64,000 nt of DNA from Augochlora pura. Its lineage: Eukaryota; Arthropoda; Insecta; Hymenoptera; Halictidae. The notes beneath the pieces are model-generated. The model did not search any database. It had not been told where the DNA came from and worked only from the letters and a program-made list of their open reading frames with translations. This document shows, in pieces, positions 23,336 to 35,184 of this stretch. Position 1 is the stretch's first letter. The number at the start of each line of letters is the position of its first letter. The stretch lies in contig NC_135781.1 of assembly GCF_028453695.1 (NCBI RefSeq), positions 1,612,001 through 1,676,000 on the forward strand, given 5' to 3'. A program made the translations under genes and the position numbers.

Positions 23336-24940
23336 TCGCAAACGATTGTTAAAATATCCATGTACAGTTTTACAATAAATTATCGGACGGGCTAAAGAGA
23401 AACGTCTCCGTCGATTTTTTTTTGCAAGAAAGTTACGAAGACGTGCTTGATCTTATTAAAGTGCTGCGCCCCGGTTATTGTAACTTGCTACACAAGTGCT
23501 TTAAGTTGTTTCATTACCGCGTCTTTAAGAAGCGTCCCCCATCTTAAAAAGACAAACATTGCAAGAAGAAGTTACGTGAACTCCCTCTCTCTCTCTCTGT
23601 CTCTCTCTCTCCTCCGGCAAAAGCTCAATATTTAACATTACTTAAAGGAAATTAGCTGCCTGTAATCTTTCATTCGACGACGGAACAGAATTTTAATATT
23701 CTGCGAACAGAAAGGTAACTGAGGAGATCTAGTGCATTAGGCGATTTATGTCTCCTATGAAAAATTGATGTTTATAATTTTTTTTATAATATATAAATAT
23801 ATTAATAAAATATATATTATATTTTAATTTAAATTGAAACTAAAGTAAATGAGAGACTGAAGTAATCTTAAGAGCAAATTAAATTTAAAATTGGTGAAAT
23901 TGGCAAAAATTGGAAAAATAGGCTAAACTCGAAACTAAACTATACCTAAACTAAATAGAATTTAAAACTGAACTAAATCTAACCTAACCTTAACATCGTC
24001 ACTTTCAGACCTGTTAAAAATATACCAAAGAATTATAAATAACAAAATATCCACTATCACATTAATAAAAACAAAATCGTAAAAACGCTCCAAAAACATT
24101 TTTACTCTTAATTAAATATACATTAACGTGTTACTTCGCCCTAGCCCCATTAATCCACGTACACACATGCTAGCCTACTGAAACGCGGAGACCGCAGAAA
24201 TGATTAAACTAGAAATCGATTAAACTAGAAACTGATTAAACCGTACGAAACTCGTGAAGAATTCACGCGCCGTCGAACCGTTCGGAAATGTTTTCCCATT
24301 AAGCTTGACGTAAAATAAAAAAAGAGCGAGAGAGACGGTCCGCCACGAGGGACCATAACGAAATGAAATTTCCCCTCTATGGCACATAGAATAATCGGAA
24401 TCGCGGTTGTATCCGTGAAAAGTCGTATTCTAATCGTTCCATAGTGTAGCAGGCGTCTCTCGACAGCGGTGAAATTTCAACGCGCGACGCCCGGCCGCAG
24501 CCGGTTGATTTGTTCGAATCGATCTCCGATTGCTCTCTGTGTGTGTGTGTTTGTGTGTGTCTGCTTTGAGGTGAATGGAGGAGTCGCGCAGATTACGGTA
24601 GAGCGACGCACGGTCCCGTGACCAAAGTCGTCCACGTGAAACAATTTCGATTAGTTTCGACACTTGGATTATCTTCGATTCGCCGCCGGGGATACGACCA
24701 CTGCGTTCAATCGATGGCGACTTCGTTACTCGTTCCCCCATGAATTTACCGAACGATGGAGCCTATACTGTCTTGAATATTTACTATGACTCGCTTAAAG
24801 GTGTATCGCGTCGATTTGTAGAAATTAAAAGAGGTGTTTATGGTAATAGACAGTGATTTTACTGGTAGACAAGATTTAGTTTTTGGTGATAGGAAACAAA
24901 TGATAATAATAATAATAATTATAATTATAATAAGAATTAT
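23336..24940. other. No gene recognised
   Basis: Contains a CT run at 23583-23612, AT-rich DNA at 23760-24170, CpG-rich DNA at 24240-24740 and a GT run at 24537-24563. There is no splice-bounded coding segment. Confidence 0.45.
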
Positions 24941-24944
24941 AATT

Positions 24945-25045
24945 ATTATTATTGAGTATTGAATATTTAATAGTGAATACTATTTATTGAGTATTAAATA
25001 TTAAGCGCAGAATATTGAATATTGAATATTGAATATTGAATATTG
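24945..25045. repeat. TATTGAA repeat, second copy
   Basis: GAATATTGAATATTGAATATT runs follow the same lead-in words as at 23255-23300 (ACTATTTATTGAGTAT, AATATTAAG). This suggests duplication of one block. Confidence 0.85.
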
Positions 25046-25349
25046 CTCTGAATTATACATAATTACTATTATTCTAATATTAAATTTATATTCTATTAAA
25101 TTATAATATTAATATTATTATCATAATATTATTGTCAAATAACCGATTATAGTTAACGCGATAAAAGTGTGAGACAGTTTAGGGAAGCGAGCGCAGACAC
25201 CCGGCAGTACGGTAATAATTATGAATAATTATGTCGTATTGTTATCGTTGCCGAATTGTTAACGCTCGGAGAAAATGAAGCCCCGCGGCGTGCTCATCGA
25301 TTACCATGGAAAATATCGAAATGGTTGCTTCAGAGGAACCCCCAGTTTG

Positions 25350-25351
25350 GC

Positions 25352-25390
<39 letters not shown>
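25350..25390. repeat. GA microsatellite
   Basis: Near-pure GA run. Confidence 0.95.
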
Positions 25391-25659
25391 TAGACATCTA
25401 TAGCGACCGGATTGTTTCACGATGATTGATTGGATAATTCGACGTGGCTTATTGATTTTCAATAATCCTTGCTTGCTCTTTCGCGTCGGAGGCGTGTACT
25501 ATTAAACACCAATTAATCATGCTACCCCGTCGATATTTACTTTGTTATTACGATACGAGAATTTTTTTATGCCGCGATGCAAATCGCTTTATAACTCGAT
25601 CGCTTTCCTTATGGAATCGATTTCACCTGAAGTTCGTTTCCTATATTTAGGTTAGAGAG

Positions 25660-26005
25660 AATTTAATAATCTGTTAAGAACAAATATTAAATCTGAGTTA
25701 GCAATGTTCTACGTGTATTTTAATAATTATATTTTATTTTCGCGTTATTTTATAACTGCCTATTATCGAGTTAATATTTCTCTTAGGTACAATAATTTGT
25801 TAGGAATGAACAATAAATATTACTTAGCAATATTCAATCTATATTGTAATTAAGCTATATTTGAAAAATTATATTTTACTTTCTTATTATTTTATAACTA
25901 GTTATTATTCATTTATTATTTTTGCATTCAACAAGATGTAATAATCTGCTAGGAATAAACAAATATTATTTAACAATGTTCTCCCTACATATTATACATT
26001 ATATT
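25660..26005. repeat. AT-rich tandem repeat of about 130-150 bases, three copies
   Basis: AATAATCTGTTAAGAACAAA near 25664 recurs as AATAATTTGTTAGGAATGAA at 25791 and AATAATCTGCTAGGAATAAA at 25940. Each is followed by ATATTA-TTAGCAATGTTC-like words. Later parts share TTATTTTATAACT and TTATT-CGAGTTAATATTT. Confidence 0.75.
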
Positions 26006-26519
26006 TCAGTTTCCTATTTATTATTCAATTATTAAATGCAGGTTAAACTAGTATAAATGATATTCTAATTATATTAGTATAAATAATATACTACTTAAAC
26101 TAGTATTAATAATATAGTATATATATAGTATAAATAATATATTACTTATAACAGTAGTTCAATGCAATACGTTCCTAACCTCTCCCAAATTACGTTTCCG
26201 TTAGACCCCGTCGAAACTGCTAATATCAACTACGATATGTATCGATGCAGCCTCCCCCCTCACCCCTCCCTCCCTCTCTCTCTCTCTCTCACCCCAGCCA
26301 ATATATCCTTTATTTTGCGACCGAATTCACCTGTTGGTCCCCGGAAACAGATGTAGAGTCATGTCCGTAATGCGGCCGCGGATGAAATATGATTCCGAGC
26401 AGCGTCGGCGGACCCCGTCAGATGAAAGAAGTCATCACCGAACACACGAGTCTGCCCATATTTCAAACGATCCGATTTGATTAAAAGCAAAAGAAAGAAA
26501 AAAAGAAGAAAGTTGCCAA

Positions 26520-26790
26520 TACCATTTCTACTTTATTTTACTTTGTCGTTTTATTTTATCTATTCTACTTCATTTTATTGGCTACCTCTATTTTATCTAT
26601 TCTATTTTATTTTATTGGCTTCCTCTATTTTATCTATACCTTTCCATTTTCTTGTTTTATCTTGTATATTTTACTTTATTTCATTGCCTTGCTCTATTTT
26701 ATCCATTTCATTTTATTTCACTGTTTTCCTACATTTTATCTATTTCATTTCATTTCCACCTTTTATTTTATTGTATATACACACATCCCT
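26520..26790. repeat. TTTTATCTATTTCATTTTATT pyrimidine/AT minisatellite
   Basis: Irregular units of roughly 38-40 bases built from TATTTTATCTATTC and CATTTTATTGGCT. The apparent hydrophobic protein frames are artefacts of T-rich sequence. Confidence 0.8.
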
Positions 26791-27434
26791 AGTAATCCAT
26801 AAGAAAATCGAAGCACAGTACCCAATTCTATAATCTATACGTATAACATACAATGTACAGCAAACATATCTAAAACGCTATCCTTTAAATTCTCCACCAA
26901 TTGACAAAGTACCTAAGCAATACACGTCCGTAACGACAGACGAGAAAATGATAGAAATAAATGTACGAATAAAGTCTCTTAGTGGCTCAGAGACTAGAAG
27001 AGTCAACAGGCCGACGACCGTGGTACGAGAGCGTGTAACCGAAGCACGCCTCTACGATTGGATTACAGCAAAATGGTAACAAAGAGCCGCGGCGCCGGAG
27101 CAATAATCTCTCTCGATCGTGTCGAGTTTAACGGTGGACCGTTATCAGCGGGGAATCGACCATAAAGCATCGAGACTCGATGCGGAAACGACGGGCCCAT
27201 TGAAAGTCGAAAGGGCAAAAAACCTATGGACGTATAATTTTCATGGTACTCGGGGAAGGTTTTAACGAGCGATTTTTAGGGTTTATTCTATTAATGGCGA
27301 GCCTCGACGGGCAACAAAACTTTTGAATGGCCGCTCGTTCGACACCGGGCCGCAAGCGAAAAAACACACTTGTGGCGCATCCGTAATTTACTTTCAACCT
27401 AATTAGGTAACGTTTAATTGCCTTTAGAGCACCC

Positions 27435-27593
27435 TCTCTCTATATTTTTCTCTCTCCATTGCTCTCTCTCTCTCTATTTCTCTCTTTCTCTCTTTCTCTC
27501 ACTATGTCTGTCTGTCTCTCTCTCTCTCTCCAATTCTCTCTCTCTCTCTCAATTTCTCTCTCCCTCTCTGAAATTCTCACTCTCTCTCTCTCA

Positions 27594-27625
<32 letters not shown>

Positions 27626-27768
27626 CTCTCTCTCTCAATTTCTCTCTCCCTCTCTCTCTCTCTCCCGCAATATGTCTCTCTCTCTCTCAATTTTTCTCTC
27701 TCTCTCTCTCCCTGAAATTCTCTCTCTCCCTCTCTAAAATTCTCTCTCTCTTTCTCTCTCTCTTTTTC
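27435..27768. repeat. CT tract with phased AATT interruptions
   Basis: CT runs are interrupted repeatedly by CAATTTCTCTCTC or GAAATTCTCTCTC words about every 20-45 bases. Confidence 0.95.
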
Positions 27769-28039
27769 GTCGCGCGCGCCGGCGACGCCGCTTTGATATT
27801 TTCGGCGGGTCGTGATTTTTGGCCGGAAAATCGCGCGCACCGTTTGGCCGAGAGCTAATTTTCGCTTTGAGCCGGCATAAAAGATCGACCTTGAGAGTAC
27901 AATCCAACTTTTGGCCGGAAATCGAGCGTGAATTTCGATTAAACTCTCCGCCGCGTGAACGAGGCCGTTTCTCGCGACGGACTTCCGATTATCCTCGAAA
28001 ATTCACTGACCATTGTGCGACTCGAAACGTGAGAACACT

Positions 28040-28560
28040 GTGTGGTTGAAGCTGCAACTTTAAGCTTTAATTTGGAGTGGAGTTCGTTGACCTGCGATTC
28101 ATGAAGTTATTTGTCGATAATAGTAAAAAAAATAGTCGGAGATTTGAGAGATTTTTTGGGGGGTGCAGGGGTTGCTTTAAGAAGCTGTGGATTTGCGAGA
28201 AAAAATCGCAGCAGGGTGTAATTTTTTTTAGATTGTAGGGGAAGGATCGAACTTATTTTTAGTGGAAACCACAGCTTCAAAAAAAATTTTGTAAATTTAG
28301 AGCACTTTGTCAAACTTTACAATTTTTAGTGTGACGAATATGGCAATTTTCAATATGACAAACATGGTCTTATATTTAAATTATTACTATAGCAAGTAAA
28401 CAACGAACTTAAAAACCAAAGATACTATATTAAAGTAGAGATTCCAAGCTTCAATTCACCAAAAATTTCATCCTCCTACAACAATTTTTCACGGAGTTAT
28501 CGTGGATCAAATTTAGCCAATTTCGATCCAAATCTTCTCTACAATTTCTCGAGCAACCTG
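28040..28560. repeat. Family A copy
   Basis: Modules in order: AGTCGGAGATTTGAGAGATT, GAGAAAAAATCGCAGCAGGG, GGGGAAGGATCGAACTTATT, AAAAAAAATTTTGTAAATTT, CACTTTGTCAAACTTTACAA, TAAAGTAGAGATTCCAAGCT and TTTTTCACGGAGTTATCG. The order and orientation match the copy at 36950-37400. Confidence 0.85.
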
Positions 28561-28739
28561 CAAATCAATTTTAAAATTAAACAATACAAATTAAACACTA
28601 ATAAGCCTCCTCGACTTCCATTAATACCACGTCCCATTTCCGCCGATATCTCGTTCGTTTCTCGTTCACTCCAAAACCGCCCACGTTTGTCGCAAACACT
28701 TCAAGACGATCAAATAAAACCCCACGGTTACCGCGCGCG

Positions 28740-28829
28740 GTTTACGCAAACTGCGTAAACATTGATCCTAGTCAATGAACACGAACGACGCGAACGTGCA
28801 TGGTTCCACGGCTGTGAAAGCCGTGGAAC
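28740..28829. other. Pair of perfect short hairpins
   Basis: GTTTACGCA (28740-28748) pairs with TGCGTAAAC (28752-28760) around AAC. GTTCCACGGCT (28803-28813) pairs with AGCCGTGGAAC (28819-28829) around GTGAA. No gene context is known. Confidence 0.7.
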
Positions 28830-29324
28830 AACACATTCCGGTAAGAGGATAAATTTCACGCGTTAATTAGTTTGCAGAGAACGCTCCTTGAGGGCGGAAC
28901 TGGATCTCGACCTCCGATGTGAAAGGGTTTTTAAGAAAAGAGCCCGGTGAAACGCGCCAAAAGCAGCGATGTCTCCTTAAATGTCGCGAAAGTTGAAATT
29001 CAAAATGTATTTTCAGCGTGGAGAAGACATTATTTTTTGAGCCCTGTGGTTCATTTTTATATAGGAAATATTATATAGTAAATATTAGTATAATTGTCCT
29101 TCGGGGTTGATAAATAAAAGTGGACAATTGCCGGAGAGAAGATACGGTTTTTGGGTACCTTGTAGGTTATTTTTACAGTTGGCAAAATGAAATGATAAAC
29201 CTTGACAATTGGTAAATATATAAAAATTAATCGCGAGGCTCTGAGAATTGTAAAAAACTATTAGTAATGTGTTAAATAAAAATTTAGTTTAATAAAGTTA
29301 TGGTTAAAAATGTAAAAAATATCG

Positions 29325-29455
29325 ACATTCGCGATAGAGAATAAAACAACGACATTCACAGTAGAGAGCAAAATAGTGACATTCACAGTAGAGCAAAATA
29401 GCGACATTTACAGCAGAAAAACACAGTGACATTCACAGTAGAGCAAAATCGCCGT
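29325..29455. repeat. Minisatellite with GACATTCACAGTAGAGCAAAA unit
   Basis: The core GTGACATTCACAGTAGAGCA, with GACATTTACAGCAGA variants, occurs about five times over 130 bases at 25-30 base spacing. Confidence 0.8.
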
Positions 29456-30077
29456 TTTTCACCATTTCTGACTTTCACAGCAGACCAAATCATGGACATT
29501 GGCAGAGACGTCGCCGTAATTGGTTCGCAGCTGTCGTAGGTGTACAAAGCGGTTTGTCGATTGACGCCAACGATCAGTGTATATTCGATTTATAAATCAC
29601 TTTGAAGTTTGGACGAGGCGCTGCGGTGGAGGGCGTCCTCCCTCCCTCAGTGCAGGAAGAGAGCACTGGAAAGCGAACGATTGCACTGGCAATTTGCGGT
29701 TATTGGCTCCCCCCAGTTTTTCGCATGAATTTTACGAGTTGCTGGCCTTGCTCTTCTCCCTCGCCCTCGCCCTCGCCCTCGCCCTTCTACACCGCGCCAA
29801 CGCGCTCCTCTCATCATTTTCACGTACCCAACTCTTGGCACCTGCTGATTGGTCGTTTTATTAGCGCTCCGAATAATCGATTTTCGAGACTTCCGTTTTT
29901 ATTATTTTCTTAGTAGATTTTCGAATGACAAAATATATTCTTAAATTTTCTTTTTTTTAAATCCAACCCTTTAATATATCGATTTTAATGGAAACGAGCA
30001 TAGGTTAGTCTTAAAAATAGATGACATAACCTTTAAATATCTCAATTTTAATGGAAACGAACTTAGAAATAGATGAC

Positions 30078-30348
30078 TTAACCTTTTGCAGTCGAGTGAC
30101 TACTCTAAAGCGCCGCTAAAAATAAAAATTCCACTTCTTAAAATATTTTTTAATAAATTTCCATATATTTAGGAAATTGTTAATAGCTGTTCCCTGTTGC
30201 ACGAATCGCAAAATACAATGCCATAATATTTAAAAACTGCTTCAAGCTACAACAATTCGAAGCACTGTTGTAAGTTTGAACAAAAATTTGGAATTTCCAT
30301 TTAAAATTGCTTCCATTTGAAATTCGTTGGTCGACTACGAAGGGTTAA
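30078..30348. mobile_element. TTAA/CCC-ended miniature element, copy 2
   Basis: The 271-base unit starts TTAACCTTTTGCAGTCGAGT and ends TCGACTACGAAGGGTTAA. The terminal 18 bases are imperfect inverted repeats, and the interior is AT-rich and noncoding. It lies 244 bases upstream of nAChR exon 3. Confidence 0.65.
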
Positions 30349-30592
30349 TTGTACAGAAAGGAAATATACTATATACAAATAAAAGAGGATCTATCGAAAT
30401 TGCACGAAAAATGGAACTGAAATGTAGAAAAACAATTGGGTGCCGCGCACAAAAGAGCGTGGAAATTCTACACACTCGAAATCCGACTGGCGGAGCTAAA
30501 TAGAATATTTGTTTTTTATCTTGGCGTTGTTGCATCGAGGAGAACAATTGTTATTTGGACGACTATTAACCGGCTGTTTCGCTCTGTTTCAG

Positions 30593-30637
30593 GATGAGAA
30601 GAATCAAATATTGACGACGAACGCGTGGCTCAAACTG
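30593..30637 (+). CDS. nAChRalpha6: Nicotinic acetylcholine receptor alpha6-like subunit, coding exon 3
   Basis: This is a 45-base exon of exactly 15 codons, reading DEKNQILTTNAWLKL. It is bounded by a strong acceptor (CTCTGTTTCAG) and the donor GTGAGT. It continues in phase 0 from IIDV of the exon at 13359-13498, giving the family-wide junction IIDV-DEKNQ. The tryptophan codon at 30626-30628 corresponds to the loop D tryptophan (Trp55 in vertebrate alpha7), which lies on the complementary face of the agonist site. In insect alpha6 genes this small exon is known to exist as alternative, mutually exclusive versions. The ILTTNAWL form is the one seen here, and no second version was recognised nearby. 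The next expected exon, beginning near EWND, was not found before the window ends. The following intron would therefore exceed 33 kb. A miniature repeat sits 176 bases downstream of the donor. Confidence 0.93.
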
Positions 30638-30666
30638 GTGAGTAGATCAACGATATTAATAAAATA

Positions 30667-30755
30667 TTAGGGTGTTTCGTAAGGTTTTAAGTCTTTTTTT
30701 AATGCGAAATTAATAGACGATATTTGTTGTTTAAGGTTGACTTGCCGTGTTAAAA
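30667..30755. repeat. Short repeat resembling a mariner-type end, copy 1
   Basis: TTAGGGTGTTTCGTAAGG, a TCTTTTTTTAATGCGAAATT block and TTTGTTGTTTAAGGTTGA align in the same order with 61299-61395. The first 20 bases resemble mariner-type terminal sequence, but no transposase or opposite end was identified. Confidence 0.5.
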
Positions 30756-30813
30756 TTATTACTATAATATTGCTTCTTCAATCTCTTAGGAAGCTTCATT
30801 AATTAATTAAAGA

Positions 30814-31013
30814 GTGTCGCGAAAGTAATTTTCCGTTTCTCTGTCATCTGTTTGAAAGAACCGCGTCCATTTGGAAAACTGCGATTACTTTTATCCATTA
30901 CATTTCGAAAAGAGAGATTACTCTCGTTTGTTTCGAAATTACTTTTGTCCATTTCGAAAACCGCCGTTACTTTCGTCCATTCCGAAAAATTGAAATTACT
31001 TTTGCGACGACGC
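30814..31013. mobile_element. Miniature inverted-repeat element with internal repeats
   Basis: GTCGCGAAAGTAATTT (30816-30831) is inverted at 30993-31008 with 15 of 16 matches. Between them the motif ATTACTTTTGTCCATTTCG recurs with variation about four times. There is no protein coding. It lies 176 bases downstream of the exon 3 donor. Confidence 0.6.
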
Positions 31014-31015
31014 AA

Positions 31016-31860
31016 TAATAAAAATACAGCGCGCAGCGAACGCTCTATTCCGGCCAGGCGAATTGTGATTGGACGATGTTTCTCGTCAACGAAAGCGCGG
31101 CAAACGTTTCGCTAAAAAAAGATAAAAAAATTCTTATAACCTAGGGGCGATCTCTTGCAACAATATAAACATTAAACTCAAGCTTGCCACGTAATAAATA
31201 TAATTCTTTCGTCCTAAGAATTCATTAACAACAAACAAATGTGTTATATTACATTTTCTCTGCTACATTAATAACAAACAACAATACAGCTGCGAAATAA
31301 CTTATACAGCGAAAATTCAACAATTTCGCACTGACATAAATTAATCGAACTAAACAAATAAAAATTAACAAAACCGAATAAAATAATTTTCACTGATGTC
31401 AATGAACAATATTTTTTACACGATTTACAACAAACGTAGAAAAGTCTTATCAAATAGCCAGTTGTTCGAATACTTTTGCGAGGGGTTGTACATAGTCGGC
31501 CGCGAAGAAACGGGCGCCACCCCCCCCCCCCCCGCCGTCGTCCTATCTGGAAATTGCATCCACTTGGAAACAAATGGACGACTCCGACCGAAAAAAAAAA
31601 AGAGTAACAGCTTTCGTTTTCCCACCTAATCGATCCAGCAACGCGGAACACCTTCGACGGGAAACCGAAGAAAACCGCGCGCCGCGGCAACGGGGCGAGA
31701 ACCGATACGGGCGGGGAGGGGAGGGAGTGGGGGGCGAGGAAGAACCGGCATCCGACAACCACTCCGGCGTTTCCGCTTCGGCGGTCAGCCGACGCGCGGC
31801 CGACGAACGGCGCGATGTAAATGAAAAATCGATTCTATTAGTCGGCAACGTTTTTCTCCG
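31016..31860. other. No gene recognised
   Basis: AT-rich to 31500, then a C14 run (31520-31533) and CpG-rich DNA with overlapping chance frames on both strands. Confidence 0.45.
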
Positions 31861-31862
31861 CA

Positions 31863-32017
31863 CCCCCCCCCCCCTCTCACTCTTCCTCCTTCTATTTCTC
31901 ATCTTTGTCCCTCTCTCATCTCTCTCTCAAATCTGCCTCTTCCATTACTTATCATTACTATACATTACTACGTTATCATTACTATACATTATTTATCTCT
32001 CTCTAACTATCTATTTA

Positions 32018-32054
<37 letters not shown>
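31863..32054. repeat. C12 run followed by CT/TTATCATTACTA simple sequence
   Basis: Poly-C at 31863-31874, CT-rich DNA, a duplicated TATCATTACTATACATTA word at about 31950-31995, and pure CT at 32021-32054. Confidence 0.9.
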
Positions 32055-32056
<2 letters not shown>

Positions 32057-32389
32057 CTCTGGTCTGTTTCCCTTTTTTACCGCATTTCGTTTTTGCGACA
32101 GCCTGTACCGCGGGATCCGGGCATTTGCATAAAGATGGAAACGCGGTATTCGCCACGTGTCGCGGTGCCGTGGTTTCTCTGCTTCGCGGTAGAGGGGAGG
32201 GGGGAGGGGATAGAGAGGGGCGTTTCTCGTATATATTGTCGCGGAATTGAAAAATCTCGTACTTGATCCGGAACGCGACAAATGAAACTTCCGTCGCGCC
32301 GCGGCGAAACCGATCGTGACTGATCCGCCGTGCAGAGATGGAAAAACGCGAAACGATTCTTTTTATTTAAAAAAAGAAAAAAATGATTG

Positions 32390-32575
32390 TCTACAATTGC
32401 ATATAATTGTATATAAAATTGTATATAAAATTCTATAGAATTCTATGAAATTGTCTATAAAATTGTCTATAATTGTATAGAATTGTATAAAATTATAGAT
32501 AACTCTATACAATTATATAGAATTGTACATAATTGTATGTAGTTGAATACAACTATACATAACTATACTCTACTC
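32390..32575. repeat. AATTGTATATA minisatellite
   Basis: Irregular 11-14 base units of the form AAAATTGTATATA, with TCTATAGAATT variants. Confidence 0.85.
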
Positions 32576-35180
32576 CAAAAATCGCTTCATCCAAAACACC
32601 CCATCATCCGCAAAGAGTTGTCACGACCGACTACCCTCAAGCGTCTAAACAGCGTATCACCCAAAGCCTGCCCGACAACTTGTCGCCCGGCGAATCGTAT
32701 CGTCGAGATTGATACATCCGTAGGATCGGCTAGGGAGCCGGAGATTCGCTGTTGGACGCCGTGTCACCGTCGCAGAAGGCGACGCGTGCATTACGCCTGA
32801 CTCGGCGAACTCCAATCACTCTTCTCCCATTTTCTTTCACGCTGGAGCCGAGCGCGCCTGGGACGTGGATCACCCGGCGAAGGTGGGCTGCCAGATATGA
32901 TTGGTAGAAGAGGGCGAAACACGGTAAAAGGGTATACGGAGGGGGGTATATGGAGGGGGGAAGAGCGGCTGCCGGGGCGAGAAGAGGATTTGAGAAAATC
33001 GTGATAGCAGAACGATGCACTCCTGTATCCTCTCCGTTGCCACGGTTTCGGTCGAGATGAAAAGACTCCGCCGCGTTTCCTGGCGTCTCCGTAACCTGAC
33101 AGAACCTGACGCCTCCGCGGAAAGGCAACGGCGACCTTGTTTCTCGCGAATCAACACTGAGACCAATGAACGGCCTCTACGAGGCTCGTAAATCCTCGAC
33201 TCTAAAACGACAACGTTATTCGCGATACACTATGACCATTCAAGGTAATAGAGCTGATAAAGGGGCGAAGAATGCGGCACAGTTTCAAATAAATACTACA
33301 CTCCCAAAGAAAAAGATAGCACAGCGATCGAGATTAAAAGCCGAGCCGCGATTGACAAAGAAGCGTAAGGGTAGCGCGTCTTGAATTTGCGAAGGAACGT
33401 ATACTCTCAGAATCTTCGCGATGCTGTGCATTATTTATTATCGGCCCCTTCGAAACATTTCCGACGGATATGCCGCGTCTCTCCCCCTCGTCGCGCCTGT
33501 TTTCTCCAACGTCGCGCGTCCCCCGCGAAAAACGCGTTTCCGCCGGCTAATGCAAGTTTACTCTCGCAGCTTCTGCCAGATACTCGGCGCGACAGGCCGC
33601 GTCGCGCACGGACGAGTTCTCTCGCGCGAACTTCTCGAACATTCCCGGGCAATTAACGCGTCGACGACGGGAAACGGGGATTCTTGTTTTATTTGTAACG
33701 GCGCGCGAGATGTTCGCCGCGGAGGGTGATTAAATTTGGAGGAGAATGAGGGGGTTAATGCGATGACGTAGTAATGGGTATTGTTTTTTAATGTGTAAAT
33801 TAATAAGAATTAATTACAGTAACAATAAAAAAATATTAAAACCAAATTCAGTATTTTACATTGAATATTGTCTTTAAATGCAACTAAAATTATTATAAAG
33901 GTACAGTTACCAAGGGGTTGCATAGTAATCGACAAACTTAACCTATAACCATAACCCTAACCTCTATTCCTCAATTATTTCAAAGTAAAAATCGTTCAAA
34001 GTAAACTAAAATTAGATTTTAGAAATAATAATAACTAAAATTAGATTTTACAAATAATAATAACTAAGATTAGATTTTAGAAATAACCTAAAATCAAGCG
34101 AGCACATTCTCGAAAATTTTAACAACCATAAAAGCGGCTATAATTCCCGGCAAAGACCAAGAACAGCTCTCTCAATTCTCCCAAAAAAGGGTCGACCCGA
34201 AATGCTCGCGGAAAATGAAATAATGAACGCATCAAAAGAATCGTACGCTGCATCGCGGAGTGCTCCGCGCCGGAGTAGCATCTCCATAAAATTTCAAGTA
34301 AATCGGCGCACGGTTTCCGGAGATTTCGCGAAACGGTTTCCTTCGTCCAGGGTCGAAAAAACCGTGTAGCTCCGGCGAGCACCGTAAAAGGAACTTTTCC
34401 AGATATCCTCCCCCCCCCCCTCTCTCTCTCTCTCCAATAAAGCAACGTTTTTAAACTTCGTCGGCGGTCCCTTAAACCGTCGACATAACCTAAATCTTGA
34501 ACATAACCTAACATTTCCGAATATCAAGATATCGCGTCGACGTAACATCCTACGAATTTGCAACTCTGACAAACTGAAAACAACTCGATTTTTCGTAGCG
34601 TTAAGACGGTATTTCTACCCCCACCCCTTTTCAGATAATTAAAATAAACGAGGATCGAAGTCGCTTCAGCGTATTCCTCGTCGACCTACGCCACTTAATT
34701 CGCGTACAAATAAAATAAAATAAACTAATATACCATAAATAAATAAATAATACATAAATAATATACCATACATAATAAATAAATAATATACCATAAATAA
34801 ACTAATATTCCATGAATAAATAAAATTGCGCGAGCCTCGAAGCGATCGATTTCTAAAAATTTCCTCCGATAAAAATCACTGGGTCATCGACGACCGGTCG
34901 CCGGCTCTTAAACCCTACCAACGCGCGAACAAAGGAATCGTGCAGTGTTTAGCCTAACGACACCATAAACTCCGCGAGACTCGTTTCTCAGATTGTAAAA
35001 TCTACAGCGTTCAGGAATTATTCATAACCCTAGTGCTTTCGAACTACTTCGAGCGTTGCACGGCTTATAGCGCGAAACGAAAACGCGTCGTCTTCGCCAA
35101 GAGGAGGAGGAGGCGGGAGGGGGGGGGCTGTTTCGCGATGGTGGAAGCAAAGGGGGTGAAATGGTGGAGAAGCGAAGGGG
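32576..35180. other. No gene recognised
   Basis: CpG-rich blocks at 32600-33730 and 34090-34600 are open in many frames but without domains. A 33-34 base unit (ACTAAAATTAGATTTTAGAA) recurs three times at 34005-34090. There is a C11 run at 34410-34420. AAATAAATAATATACCATAA units lie at 34715-34830. Confidence 0.45.
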
Positions 35181-35184
35181 GATA

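Larger units (their letters stand above)
13499..30592 (+). other. Intron between nAChR exons 2 and 3
   Basis: This interval of 17,094 bases begins GTAAGT and ends TTTCAG. It contains no recognised exon on the + strand. It holds GA/CT tracts, an assembly gap, family A repeats and several minisatellites that are listed separately. Open frames inside it are low-complexity or overlap repeats. Confidence 0.85.

Noticed and set aside
31574..32266. 230-codon + strand frame
   Set aside because: Built from CpG-rich DNA, a poly-C run and a CT tract; overlapping frames on both strands are also open.
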